Position numbers and translations under genes: made by a program
Source of the DNA: Struthidea cinerea
Taxonomy: Eukaryota; Chordata; Aves; Passeriformes; Corcoracidae
Direction: 5' to 3'
DNA: 64,000 nt
Assembly: GCA_013397865.1 (NCBI GenBank)
Contig: VZTI01000691.1
Coordinates: forward strand, 991,147 to 1,055,146
Shown: positions 27,201-37,745 of the stretch, one piece after another
How positions within the stretch are numbered: position 1 is the first letter of the stretch
How the letters are laid out: each line of letters opens with the position of its first letter
Notes under the pieces: generated by a model
Database searches by the model: none
What the model saw: the letters and a program-made list of their open reading frames with translations, nothing else
What the model was told of the DNA's origin: nothing

Positions 27201-28323
27201 TCAGTTGTAAAATATCCCGTTTCTTAGTTAAGGAACTGCAGCACTTTAAAGGCTTTGGAACTAAAAGCATTACAGTGTTTCATCTTTCTACCAAAAAAGT
27301 CTTCATGTGGTTTTAACATTAATAACAGGGAGAGATAATTTACCATCTTCTGGCAGATTCCTGGCTTGGCAGATCAGGCTTTCTTCACACAGGAACTTAG
27401 GTTACAAACCCCCAGTGGCAGCCAGCCTGTAAAGGAGGTCTCTGCAGGGCAGGAGTCCCGGTGGCCTGAGTTTCACTGGGGCTGTGTCTCACAGCCCAGC
27501 TTGTTGCTCTGCAGAGCAGGGAGGCCAGAGCCACAGCTTGCTGGGCTGGTGTAGCCCTTGGGTATCCTCTGCCAGATGCTGTCCTGCCACGCTGTTCTGG
27601 AATTCCACCATTTGGAATTATTGGCTCTGGTAGTGCTGTTGCTGGTGGAGGTGTGTCCACGTGCAGCACCTCCAGGGGTGAATGAAACCTTCTGTGTCTC
27701 CGCTGACAAGTGGAGGGGTATCAGTGGCTTTTGTCACCATGGCTGAAATTTTCCTTCAGACCTCTAAATCTTCTGGTGTCAATAAATTGTGTTCTGCTGC
27801 AGTGTAAAACATGTGAATCTTCTTGTAGAAATCAAGGTACTGTGTTCCTTATGCAGCTTTTAATTAGGAAAATGTGAAAAAATAAATAGCTTTCATCAAA
27901 AATGTGCTGACCTACAAGTGGATTCTGTCCTTGAGAAAATCCATTTCTGGAACAATATTGGCATGCTTTGTTAGATCAAATTCTGGATTAAATTTTTACT
28001 TGTTGCTCAGCTCAATCCCTGGTTGCCATCCTCTGCTCAAAGTTCAGCAGAAGTAATTCAGCAGAGGCACATGTATGTCCTTTGTAAAACATTGGAGGAT
28101 TTCTAGGGTGATAAATGTTATATGCCTGAAAGTATTTACATTGCAATTTGGGATGCACTGATGCTGTGAAGGTGTGAAGATTAGAGACAATGCTGAAATG
28201 ATTTCACTCACTTACATGCTCATATTTTTTAATGTACAGTTTTGAAATACTTGAGTTTCAGGTAATTTAAATGCTCTCTTGGTGTATTTTTTGATGCATA
28301 ATTCTAAAATACTGCCTTTTCAG
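12273..28323 (+). other. PTGFR: PTGFR intron between TM6 and TM7 exons (about 16 kb)
   Basis: The donor is ctg|gtaaga at 12273 and the acceptor is ctgccttttcag|gtg at 28323. The intron is phase 0 and sits at the end of TM6, a position characteristic of prostanoid receptor genes. Apart from a CR1 copy at 21428-21665 I recognise no exon, RNA gene or nested gene inside it. Homopolymer T tracts occur at 19544-19557 and 21861-21873. A moderately GC-rich patch at 27366-27740 has no recognised identity. Reading past the donor adds three codons (V-R-A) and then TAA at 12282-12284. Confidence 0.92.
21428..21665 (+). mobile_element. CR1-like LINE 3'-end fragment, sense
   Basis: The + strand matches remembered CR1 3'-end text in order: ttaggaaaa..atttcttcattgaaagggt, then caggcattggaataggctgcccagg, then a cctggaagtgttcaaaag block, then ggttaatggttggacttgat, then gaggtctcttccaacc, and a degenerate ttctgtag 3' end. 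It is 5'-truncated, as most CR1 copies are, and lies in the PTGFR intron in the same orientation as the gene. No coding capacity remains. Confidence 0.85.
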
Positions 28324-28629
28324 GTGACAATGGCCAGGATTGGGATTAACGAGGGTCGCTCAAAGGAGACCTGTGAAACGATACTTTTTGCTCTCCGAAT
28401 GGCCACGTGGAATCAGATTTTAGATCCCTGGGTGTACATTCTTCTCCGGAAGGCTGTTCTTAAAAACCTGTACAAGATCACAAGTGGATGTTGTGGTGTG
28501 CACGTCATAAACTTACACATGTGGGAACTCAGCTCCATCAAGAATTCTCTGAAGGTTGCAGCAATATCAGAGTCACCAGTAAGTTCCAAACAGATAAACC
28601 AACAGCCTCTCAGCTCTGTGGGACAATAA
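28324..28629 (+). CDS. PTGFR: Prostaglandin F2-alpha receptor (FP), coding exon 2 of 2: TM7 and C-tail
   Basis: This exon encodes residues 264-364 and a TAA stop at 28627-28629. It begins with VTMARIGIN, which joins in frame to the TM6 exon. It carries the prostanoid TM7 signature around 285-305: R288 (the conserved TM7 arginine that contacts the ligand carboxylate in prostanoid receptors) and D297-P298-W299-V300-Y301 (the DPWVY form of NPxxY). The membrane-proximal tail (LLRKAVLKNLYK, GVHVINLHMWELSSIKNSLKVAAISESPV, to residue 349) is almost the same as in mammals. The last 15 residues, rich in S and Q, are unlike the mammalian end. The joined protein has 364 residues against 359 in human. 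The stop codon lies inside an AATAAA hexamer (28625-28630), and a GTAAGT motif occurs at 28579-28584. Confidence 0.95.
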   Translation: MTMARIGINEGRSKETCETILFALRMATWNQILDPWVYILLRKAVLKNLYKITSGCCGVHVINLHMWELSSIKNSLKVAAISESPVSSKQINQQPLSSVGQ

Positions 28630-28630
28630 A
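28625..28630 (+). terminator. PTGFR: AATAAA hexamer overlapping the PTGFR stop codon
   Basis: The last sense codon CAA and the stop TAA followed by A spell AATAAA. Cleavage 10-30 bases downstream would leave almost no 3' UTR. The following bases (gtttaactcaatctatgaag) are not strongly GT-rich, so use is uncertain. Confidence 0.3.
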
Positions 28631-30382
28631 GTTTAACTCAATCTATGAAGAGATGATGGAGGCAACACTCCTACATGGGCAGTACCTTAAAATGAGTTCC
28701 AAGGCTCAGTGGTTTGGCATTTGTTTTAAATTGTGAGTGGTTTGCTATTGTTGCTTACCAGTTTGATATTGCTGCTCCAAAAGATGCCCTTGAATGTTTT
28801 AATTCACTTTAGAATACATCCCTTCCAAAACTGGTAGTGGAATGTTAAATCATCTATATTTTTCCCTTCCATGTACTAAGGTGAAGAGGGCTCCTTATAA
28901 CACTCCCCACCAAACCTTTCTCCTTAACAGACTTCTTACAAGTGCAAAAGTGATCTCCAGGGTGATTTTTTAAAAGGGGTAGATTTTTTTTCTACCAGAG
29001 ATACCCCCAAATCCTTTGCAGAGCCACTGTTTTCTAGAATAAAGTCAAGCATCTTTCCATAAGGGTATTCTGTGCTTCTAGGCATTGAATTTACCAATTG
29101 TACGTATAAAAGACACTTTGCTTATGCCCAGTTTGTTAAATGGTCCACTTTGCTTGGTTCATTGACTTGATCTCTTAATTATTTACTGTTCCATGAATTT
29201 TTGGGAGAGCTGCAAACTTCATCAGTGTTAGTGTTCCTTTCAAATCACTGACAAAACCTGAGGTTCCCTGTGGGAACACAGAAGCAGAGGAGCTCAGCTT
29301 CCTTATAGTTATGTTTTGAGATGTATTGGTGAGCTTTTAGTCCTTTCAATGCATTTTGTTGAAACTAACAGGCATAAAGCAGTGGTTAGTCTGTGAAAAT
29401 TGTAGTTTTCCCCTCCTTCCAAAATTGAAGAATGATTCTGGAAGCATTCCCCTAATGCATGTACTGAAATACTCATGTGATACATCGGCTTCATTTGTAA
29501 AAAGTCACATGTGTGTCGTGAAAATGTGTGACCAAATGAGCACCTCTGCAGGGAACTGCTTTGGGAGCAGGGTTTTGTTTGTGAAAGCAAACTGAATGCT
29601 CAGTTTTTGCAGAGTCTGTGTCTGAAGAGCTGAGAGCATTCAATATATTTGAAGGTACCAGAAAATTTTCAGGACAACTTCACACAGAAGGCCCTTCACC
29701 TTTAATGCTGCTAAAAGAAGCTTCGGTTTTTGTGCTGTTCAGAAGCCAAAAATGAGAGATAATGTTTTAAGATAGGTCTATGTTATTTTTACCTACTTAA
29801 CTTCAAATAACTACATTAGTGAAGTGTTGCTATATTTGAACAAAGTAGTTAAAAACAGATTCACTAATATGACAATCTGAGGGACCAAAACTATTCACAA
29901 AGTACAAATTCATGTTGTATGTGAGAATAGTTTATAAGTCAGCAAATGAAAACCCAAAAGGTTTAAGTATTTCTTTTTAAAAAAAAAAATTTCTTAAAGC
30001 TATTTCCTTTTTGTTTTAAAAAGGTTGAAAATTTAGTGGGTTAAATAACCCTGTAATGAAATGGCTTCATTTACCCTAAAGAATTTCTGTATGTGATTTT
30101 TTTCCTCAGTCATAGGGCTGATAAACCGTGGACAGATTTGATGCTAGTGTAAGTTCTGCACTATTGCTTCACGTGAGTTCTGCTGAAATCTGGAAGCATT
30201 CAGTCAGTGCTCAACTTGGCTTTTTCATTTCGTAGAATGTGATGTCAGTGTATCTGTTGACATAAATTATTTGTTCCTTATGGAAGATTGTTGTTGTAGC
30301 AGCTGCAAAATATGTTGGTCTGTAAATTGTTGAGATATTTGATGGGTGAATGAAGCTTGAAAATGTTCCATTTTGTTATGTG

Positions 30383-30388
30383 AATAAA
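30383..30388 (+). terminator. PTGFR: Poly(A) signal AATAAA, likely major PTGFR 3' end
   Basis: A canonical hexamer is followed within 10-40 bases by tgtagcttgtgtag and ggttggcttgt, a GT-rich downstream element. It lies about 1.75 kb after the stop codon. Confidence 0.5.
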
Positions 30389-30506
30389 TGTAGCTTGTGT
30401 AGTTCATTCTGGTTGGCTTGTAAAACAACAAAGCAAAGTTTATATGTATATGTGATTTCTTATATTTTGTGTACTAATACACATTGAATGTAAATTGCAA
30501 AGCCTC

Positions 30507-30512
30507 ATTAAA
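30507..30512 (+). terminator. PTGFR: Poly(A) signal ATTAAA, alternative PTGFR 3' end
   Basis: The common variant hexamer is followed by a GT-rich run (atggtgtttttgtgt) 25-40 bases downstream. It could be used in place of, or in addition to, the AATAAA 124 bases upstream. Confidence 0.4.
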
Positions 30513-30530
30513 GTTATCAAACTGTATGCT

Positions 30531-33500
30531 GAGAGTTATGGTGTTTTTGTGTAACAAAAAAAGATCCCAAGTTATTAAAAATAGTCCTTATGACAAAAAA
30601 CCTCAAGCCCACCACTACCATTCCCACATGCGCTATCAGTTGTGAAGGCAGAGAGGAGGCCAGTGAGAATTCAGATAAGAGGTACCAGTGTTTGTACACG
30701 GCTCTCACACGAGCAGCTCAGGGCAGTTGGTTAGTCTGAGGCAGACAAGGTCACATTCTGATGACCCATGCTTAGAAAGTGCAAATAAAAGCAGAACTGA
30801 GGCAGTTCAGTGCTTAGGAGGAAAGTATTTTTATCCAAGTATCTGCCCGTGTTTTACATACACTATGAATCCTGAAAAAAATGTGAGGTTTGCTTTTAGT
30901 ACTTTACCTTCCTCAGTGATGTGAGAACCTGCGGAGGCAGCTCAGGATACAGTCACCCAAGGACCTGTTACCACTGAAAGTGTTTGGATTATCATTTCAT
31001 TTCATCTCATCTCACAGAAGAGCCAGCAATGTGCTGTGCTGTATGATTAGCAAGTTACATGTTTTATGGAATATGAGATTATTAAAAAAACAGTGGGATG
31101 GCTTCACATTAGGATCTGAGTATTGCCCAGGCAGGGAGCAAAGGACAGGCTGCTCAGCGATGCGCTGATGATCTCTTTAGAGGGTGGCTAATGATGTGAG
31201 CAGTCATGAGCTGCCTATTTACTGCTGGCAATAATTAGTGCCTCCGGAGCAGGCAGGGGCAATAAGTGCTCTGGTGGGATGAAAGTGAATCTCATTTCTG
31301 ACTAATGACTGAGGAAATCCTCAGGGTGGGAGAATATTTTAATCTAATTGGGATTTTAAGCAACGACAGGCTGTATAAGGAGGGACGTTATCCTAAAATG
31401 AGGTCCTAGCCTGGCCTGAATCAACGTGCTGAAGGAAAGAAACCATCAGTAACCAGTTGCTCATCACGGGGATTATGCAAATACCTGTAGTTTGTCACCT
31501 GGATACAAAGGTGGAAAGCAAGGTTCAAGGTCTTTTAGATGTGATTCTTGAGACAAAGGGTCCACCTTGTGTGTTTGTTTTCAGATATCTGTATATTAAG
31601 TGTTTTTATTAGTTTAGTCTGATACGCTAGCAACAATTTCAGGAATAGCAATACGTACCAGTTCTGTAGCCATGGTGATACTTCAGGACAAGATGTTGGG
31701 ACCTTTCAGATGTGCCTTACTTGCCAATGCACTTGTCCAGGATGTTACAGGTAACACAGCACTTCACTGAGTAATGGCATAGATTGGAATGAGATTTGAT
31801 TTTCTTGGGAAAAGTGCTCAAATGCCAAGGGAATTTACAATGCCCTTGGTGACTTCTATTGCTTCCTTGAAAAACCCCACATGCTTTTCAATTTTAACTT
31901 CTGCAGTCTGCCACCATTAAAAATGGCAAAACTGGTATTTCATTTCAGCAAACAATGACTTTCTGTTAAGGGTTCCTGCATTATATTGAGGGAAGTATTT
32001 ACTCCTTGAACAGACAATGTTTTCCTGCTGAATATCAGTTAATTTTGATACTAGGAAATTTTAAAATACTAATAGTGTAGTGCTGTTTCAAAAGTGAGAT
32101 AAAAGAGGGGCTGTTTAAAATGCATGTTGTGTTCTTGAGATAACCCCAGGTTTACTACTATGGTGAGGAATAGCTGCAAGGAAAAAAGCCAGTCATGAGT
32201 TCCAGTACCCCTTGGCCATCAGCTGGTATTGAGGGTGCATCTCAGGTGGAAAATATTGCCCATTGGTGCTGTGTTGATTGGCTCAGTAACAACATGCTTT
32301 GTATTCTCATAAAAATGACTTTTTAAAGGTGTGGTGCTCCTTACCAGTGGCTGCAGCCGTGTGGGGAGGGGTGGTGACTGGTGGTGTGTGTCTGATGGGT
32401 TCTTGTCTTGGACACTGGTGCTGGGCAAACAATGGGTAAAATATCATATTTGATCCTCTGCATGGAACAGCCACCATCACAGCTTGCTTTCTGGTGACCG
32501 TTAATACATCCAGTTGGATAATTTGGAGGCAGACCTTTCTATGTTCTAAACAGAACAATTCAGACTATCAAGTAAACTGCTCTCTCTACACCAAGATGTT
32601 TGCTGTTGATTTTACTCAGTTGATTTGGGACCCCATGCCCCTGGTGGGAAGAGGTCTGGCTAGTGAGCAGGACCTACACTTGCTTGTCATTAGAGATCCT
32701 TAAATGTAACTCACAGATTATTTAACTCATACTTTCTTCAGGCTTTCCAAGCTTTCCTGATTATTTAATTAGCTCTCCATTTTTTTTGGTGAAGGCTGAA
32801 AGGCAATGACAGTTGCAGGTCTTTATTGTCTGTTATTGGCTTGTCTTTGGTAAGTAGTAATCCATACTTTTTCTGGTTTCCAGTTCGCTTTAATAGTGTC
32901 TGGGAAATCAAAACAGTTTTGGAGTTTGAACCTTTTGTAGCTGGTGCTCTGCTTTTATGCAGATAGATGCAATACACATATGTGGTCTACAGTTTCTGGC
33001 TCAAATGTCTTGAATGCTATCTCTGAGTACAAAGTTTGTTAGTTTTTTTTAGTTTCTTTTGTTCCCTTAAGGGATGCCATAGGAAAAAGTTCCATCCAGG
33101 TCTGGAGAAATGTAGAAGTGATTTACGTTTAGAAGAGGTAGGCAGTGCAATTGAGGAATAGATCTGCTGGCAGAAACAGGGATTTGAGCAGAGAGCCTGA
33201 AAATTGTGCAAGCCCTAAACCATCAGGGTCTTACTCAGTACAATTTATTCATAAGAAACAGAAAACAAACAAACATAATATTTGCAGCAAGTTACAGGAA
33301 GAATTAATAACACAAAAATGCCAAAGGTCGAGTCAATCACAACTGTTTGCTGTAATAGATCTGACCCTCCTCGTGTGGGGGAAAGGCTTCCTGTAAACAC
33401 TTCAGCAACTCTAAGTGATGATGCTTTAAGAAAAACCCTATTTACTTCACTTGTCCCTTTCTACTGCCTCCTGTAAACAAAATGGCGTCTGATGTGATTG

Positions 33501-34402
33501 GACAATGGTTAGATATTAAAAATATAATTTCAAATGCAATTTAAAAAATTGTTTATAATTAGGATAAGTTAAAGAGTGACATAGATATACGAAAGACTTG
33601 GTTTCTTAGCAACACATTCATGGAGTCTTTAAAAAAAAGTCCTGTGGTTGCAGGAATATAAACATGTATCTATCTAGCTGTTTAATTTCAGCACCATGGT
33701 TGCAAAATAAATACTTTCTACAGAAGTTTACAAAAATGAATCCATTTCAATTTTTTAAAAAAACCAAGCTACTTTCAGTAGGAGGTTGACAAGTTAAAAT
33801 ACTTGAGGCAAATATTGTTACAGTAAAACATCTCTACGAAGCAGCTACCCTTCCCAGCAAAAGTTTGTGTGTGTATTTACTTTCTTCTGAAGGCAGCAGC
33901 ACAAAAATACTTTAAATTCTGTTGTAAATTATAAATAAGATATTTGTAATCTCAAACAATTTCTTCATTGGATTGCATCTTTCAGTCCCATTTTTGCTTC
34001 AGACATGCTGAAGGCAGAGCTATGTGTAAGTGAGGGCTCCAGCAGTAGAACTGTCCGCACCAAAGCAGCCTGGTAACCTAGAGTGGAACTTTTGCAATGA
34101 CACTTGGATAAGTGAGAAAGTCTAAATTTAATTTCAGGATTCAAATTTATTTTTATAATTCATGATGAGCAGTGACCTCCAGTAATTTCTAGAATGCCTC
34201 AATTTTTATCCATGAAGTTCCCCAGGTGCCCTGAAACACCATGTGCTATCTGCTGCTCCGGTCTATGTAACACAGGCACAAGAGGAAGATGAAGAACACA
34301 GAACTTTACTGTATGATTGCCTGAAGCAATTCAACCCCTGCTTCCTAAAACAATAATTTGACATTTTTCATCTCTGTGGAAGATTTTCTGTTTTGTCTTT
34401 AA
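30531..34402. other. Intergenic, no gene recognised; possible conserved-element candidate at 31180-31400
   Basis: No exon or repeat was recognised. The 31180-31400 stretch has a mixed base composition, homeodomain-type cores (aataattagtg, tctaattggg) and few simple repeats. That is how conserved non-coding elements often look, but it is only an impression. Confidence 0.35.
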
Positions 34403-34575
34403 ACTGAAAGAGGGTGGATTTAAATTAGATTTTGGGAAGAAGTTCTTTCCTGTGAGGGGTGAGGCACTGGCACAGGTTGCCAAGAGAAGTTGTGGATGCC
34501 CCATCCTTGGAAGTGTTCAGGATCAGACTGGATAGGGCTCTGAGAAACCTGGTCTGGTGGAAGGTGGGGAGGGGG
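34403..34575 (+). mobile_element. CR1-like LINE fragment, sense, 3'-truncated
   Basis: The + strand reads gtggatttaaattagattttgggaagaag..ttcttt, then gtgaggcactggcacaggttgcc, then agaagttgtggatgccccatccttggaagtgttcagg and a ggatagggct..aacctggt segment. This is the familiar order of an avian CR1 3' region. A translated remnant (RHWHRLPREVVDAPSLEVF) is the usual CR1 3'-end reading. The copy stops before the CR1 terminal repeats and is therefore broken at its 3' end. Confidence 0.85.
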
Positions 34576-37204
34576 ATTATGTTTCTAAATTATTTCATGT
34601 TTCTTGCACAAATTCTCAGCCACGTCTCCCAAATCAGAGTTGTCAGTGCAGCTAATTCTAATCTGTGTTTGACAGAACAGGATTTCTTGTTGCTGTGCTT
34701 ACTTTTGGGCACACTTGTGCCTTCTGACAAAATCTTTGGTGCACTCTGTATTTCTGATAAGTGAAGTTCTTCGTGGTTACCCTTCTTGCAGCTGTGTTGC
34801 CTGCAACCATGGGACTTCAGCAGTGATCCCCTTTAGTTTCAACTTTGTGCAGTCCAAACCAACCAACCTCTTTGCACATCCTGAAACATTTAAGAGAGCA
34901 CATTAATCCTGCTCCTTTATTGTTTTACATCATTTCCTAGAAGAGAATGGTCACTTCTATGAGAATGTGGTGGCAATATCAAATTTTACACAATGCAAAA
35001 TAAAGTATCTCCTTCAGATTTGTCTCCTCCAAATGCACCCATGTATTACATGATTCTTTGCAAATACCTTTAACCTGGAGATACTTTTTGCAGCTGTACA
35101 GCAGTCCATAGAATCAGAGGCTTGCAGACTAATAGCATGTGGAAGAACAAGGGTAAAAGTTTTTTTGGGAAAAGCTGAAATGAAAAACCCCGCTTTTTCT
35201 TTCTGAGTGATTTAGAAAATAGTCTAAGGTGTCTGAATCTTAATCTTACATATGGTGCCTTACTGGTCCTCTGCCTCCCTCATTTACAACCATCCTGCAA
35301 GGACTCGTGTTGTGCAAATAGTGAGGATTCTTGAGAAATAGCAAAATCTCCAAGAAAGAAATGAAATCCCTTTTAAAGTAAAATTATTTCATTAAAAAAT
35401 AGTTACAAAATGCATGAGGTCGATCACAGCTCATTGTTCTCTACTGCTGTCTGTTTGAAGAGTGCCAAGTCAAAGCAGCTCTGGGGTGTGCTCGGTGTGC
35501 CAGAGCCACAGGTCCCTGGCACCTGCTCTTTGGGGAACCCGTCCAGAGGGTGTGAGTAGGAGCTAATGGCCAGAAGGAAGGACAGTGGTCTGGATGATTT
35601 AACCTGCAAATCTGGATAAGCAATTCTCAAGTGTCTAAGAATTGTGCATATTTTTGTACAGAAATATCAGTCATTGTACATTAATCTTGTCTTCCAAGGA
35701 ATCATTAATCCACTTGAGGGAGAGACTAATGCTTCCTGTGGTGTTTTACTGGTTCAGTACCATGGAAGCAATAAAACGATTTTGAAAGTATTTGCAATGT
35801 TTAGTATTACATTTTATGTGGTAAGCTTTCGGCAAGCCTATTCCTCTTGCAACCACTGTCAGAGTTCACATTGACTTTGATGGAATGGTTTTCAGTTCTA
35901 GAAGATTTGACAGAGCTGTAGCAAAACATTCACTGCTTGAAGAAATACTGATATGTTTTGAAATTACTTCCTTCTACCAAATAACTTAAAACTTGATGCA
36001 AGATAATTCCATAAAATATCACTCACTGTTTCATTTCACTCCCAAACAAATGTTCACATTTCACCATGTTTGGCTGGTGGGTTTCTGCTCTCCTAAGTCT
36101 CCTCTTGCAAAACAGTTTATTTCCCAAGAAATAGTTTACATGCTTCCGGTGATCTAAAAGGAATGCACTATATGATTTGCAAATACATTGAGAACAACCA
36201 GCTTTCTCCACAGAGCCTTTGCAAGCTATTTCAAAGAGTTCTGATTTCAAAGAAAGTAAAAAAAACAAAATAGCCAAGTGAAAATTAGCATCATTCGTAT
36301 TTTAAAAGTTACTTTTGTTCTTAAAAAACTTCAGGTCATCAAGCAGTAACTCTGCTTTTTGCTGTAATTAAGCAGGGGTGGTTCTTCTAACTTGGGTGTC
36401 TCTTCTTTATTAAGAATTATCCAACTCACTGTAACTAATTTTAGAGGATGATATTTTTATCGAGGGAAAATGAGTTATTGTTACAGGGATATCCCAGTAA
36501 TGAACTATCATCTACTGCGTCAAAAAGCTGTACTTGGTTTTGGTCAGCAGTTTGTGCTGTGTATTGTCGTGCTAGTGCTGAAATGTCAGCAGGTCATGAT
36601 AAATGGTCTGAGTTTAGGATGGTAATCTGCAGAAAAATAACATCCTGAGTCAAAGCCATGTTACAGTTATATGTGAGTACTGGTGGCTCCAGTGAGTAAT
36701 TAGTGTTGTAAGGTCATGCATACTATGTTTTGCTTAGTTCATTTTTCTTTCTCAGATATAAAAATTAGAAATGCCATTTTAATTTTAGAGCTGTGAATAA
36801 CAGGAGACTCAACCCAGGATGAATGTTTCTGTGCACAACATGTTTTCCAAAGAAATACAGAACTATGATAATTTTGTAGTGTAAAGGTTCAGCAGTGAAA
36901 TAGGAGTTGCCAATGATATTCAAAGTCATTATTTGCATGCCTTTTTAATTTTCTTACATAGAAAAGGCTCAGGAAATGTAAATCAAATCAAGAATCATGT
37001 CATACAATAGAAAGTACATGTCTAAGTCTGATCTCAGTGCTAGTGTGAGACTTGGATCCTGGATATGTTAATTGTGAGTGAGATCACAGAACATCTGGAA
37101 AAATCCTGCATGACAAAACCAAGCCAATAAGACTTCATAAAAGGTAAAAAACTCTCAAGTGTGGTGTTGTCTGGTATACTTGTTTTCAGAAAAATTATTC
37201 AAAG
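34576..37204. other. Intergenic, nothing recognised
   Basis: AT-rich sequence without recognised exons, RNA genes or repeats. Frames up to about 85 codons show no familiar domain. Confidence 0.4.
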
Positions 37205-37290
37205 AACAGATGGGGGAAGTTAGAGCTGTAGCTGCCTTGCATTTCAAAACAGCTTTTGACAGAGTCCAGTGCCCTGGCCTGGATGAATGA
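37205..37290 (+). mobile_element. Possible relic of a LINE reverse transcriptase domain
   Basis: One frame reads ALHFKTAFDRVQ, which resembles the CR1-type reverse transcriptase motif A (Y-L-D-F-S-K-A-F-D-T-V), including the AFD core. A later piece (tggcctggatgaatgagc) resembles sequence a little further along the same domain, with an apparent deletion between. No other part of the element is recognised, so this may be chance. Confidence 0.35.
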
Positions 37291-37379
37291 GCTTAGTCCA
37301 TATCTTCATATCTTAACCCATATCTCCAAACAAGGAAAAAAACTTGGCTGGGGACAAGGAAAGTTGTCTAAAGCGGGTT

Positions 37380-37745
37380 AAATGATAGTGTCACACACGG
37401 GCAGCCGAGCCCCATCAGAGGAGTCCGTGTTTGTGACCGTGCCCCTGCCAGGAGACAAGGCCATGTGGCAGCATTTCCCATCTGTTTCATGCTGCAGGAT
37501 GCTTCAGAGAGCCCCCCAGATAAATCCCGCATGTCAGCGCTCCCCACGGTCTTCCCAGTGATGCTGCAGTGGTCGGGATGTGATGCTTCGGCTGTGGCAG
37601 GAGGCCAAGGAAGCCCTTCGGGGGCCGGGGACATTGCCGAGCGCAGCTGCCGTGACGTGTGAGCATCCTCGGGAGGCTGGGTGGGGCAGCAGAAAGCCCT
37701 GCCAGCCTCCAGCATCTGCAGATCCACTCTGCAACTTGCGTGGTA
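37380..37745. other. GC- and CpG-rich islet in an AT-rich gene desert
   Basis: About 365 bases are clearly richer in G+C and contain roughly 18 CpG dinucleotides by eye, while the flanks are AT-rich. Both strands stay open for 65-120 codons, but GC-rich sequence lacks stops by composition and neither translation shows a known domain. It could be a distal CpG-rich regulatory element, an LTR piece or a relic of another gene. It ends with a donor-like tggtaggtgaa near 37741. Confidence 0.4.

Larger units (their letters stand above)
28630..30530 (+). other. PTGFR: PTGFR 3' UTR (extent inferred)
   Basis: Sequence after the stop has no further coding signature and contains several possible 3'-end signals. 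AATAAA at 29038-29043 is one. AATAAA at 30383-30388 is followed by a GT-rich stretch (tgtagcttgtgtag), the expected downstream element. ATTAAA at 30507-30512 is followed by a GT-rich run near 30540. I therefore infer a long 3' UTR of about 1.8-1.9 kb ending near 30405 or 30530. A much shorter form could end soon after the stop. Transcript data would decide. Confidence 0.5.

Noticed and set aside
27366..27746. GC-richer patch with overlapping open frames on both strands inside the PTGFR intron
   Set aside because: No domain, no convincing flanking splice sites and no link to the receptor frame; composition explains the lack of stops.
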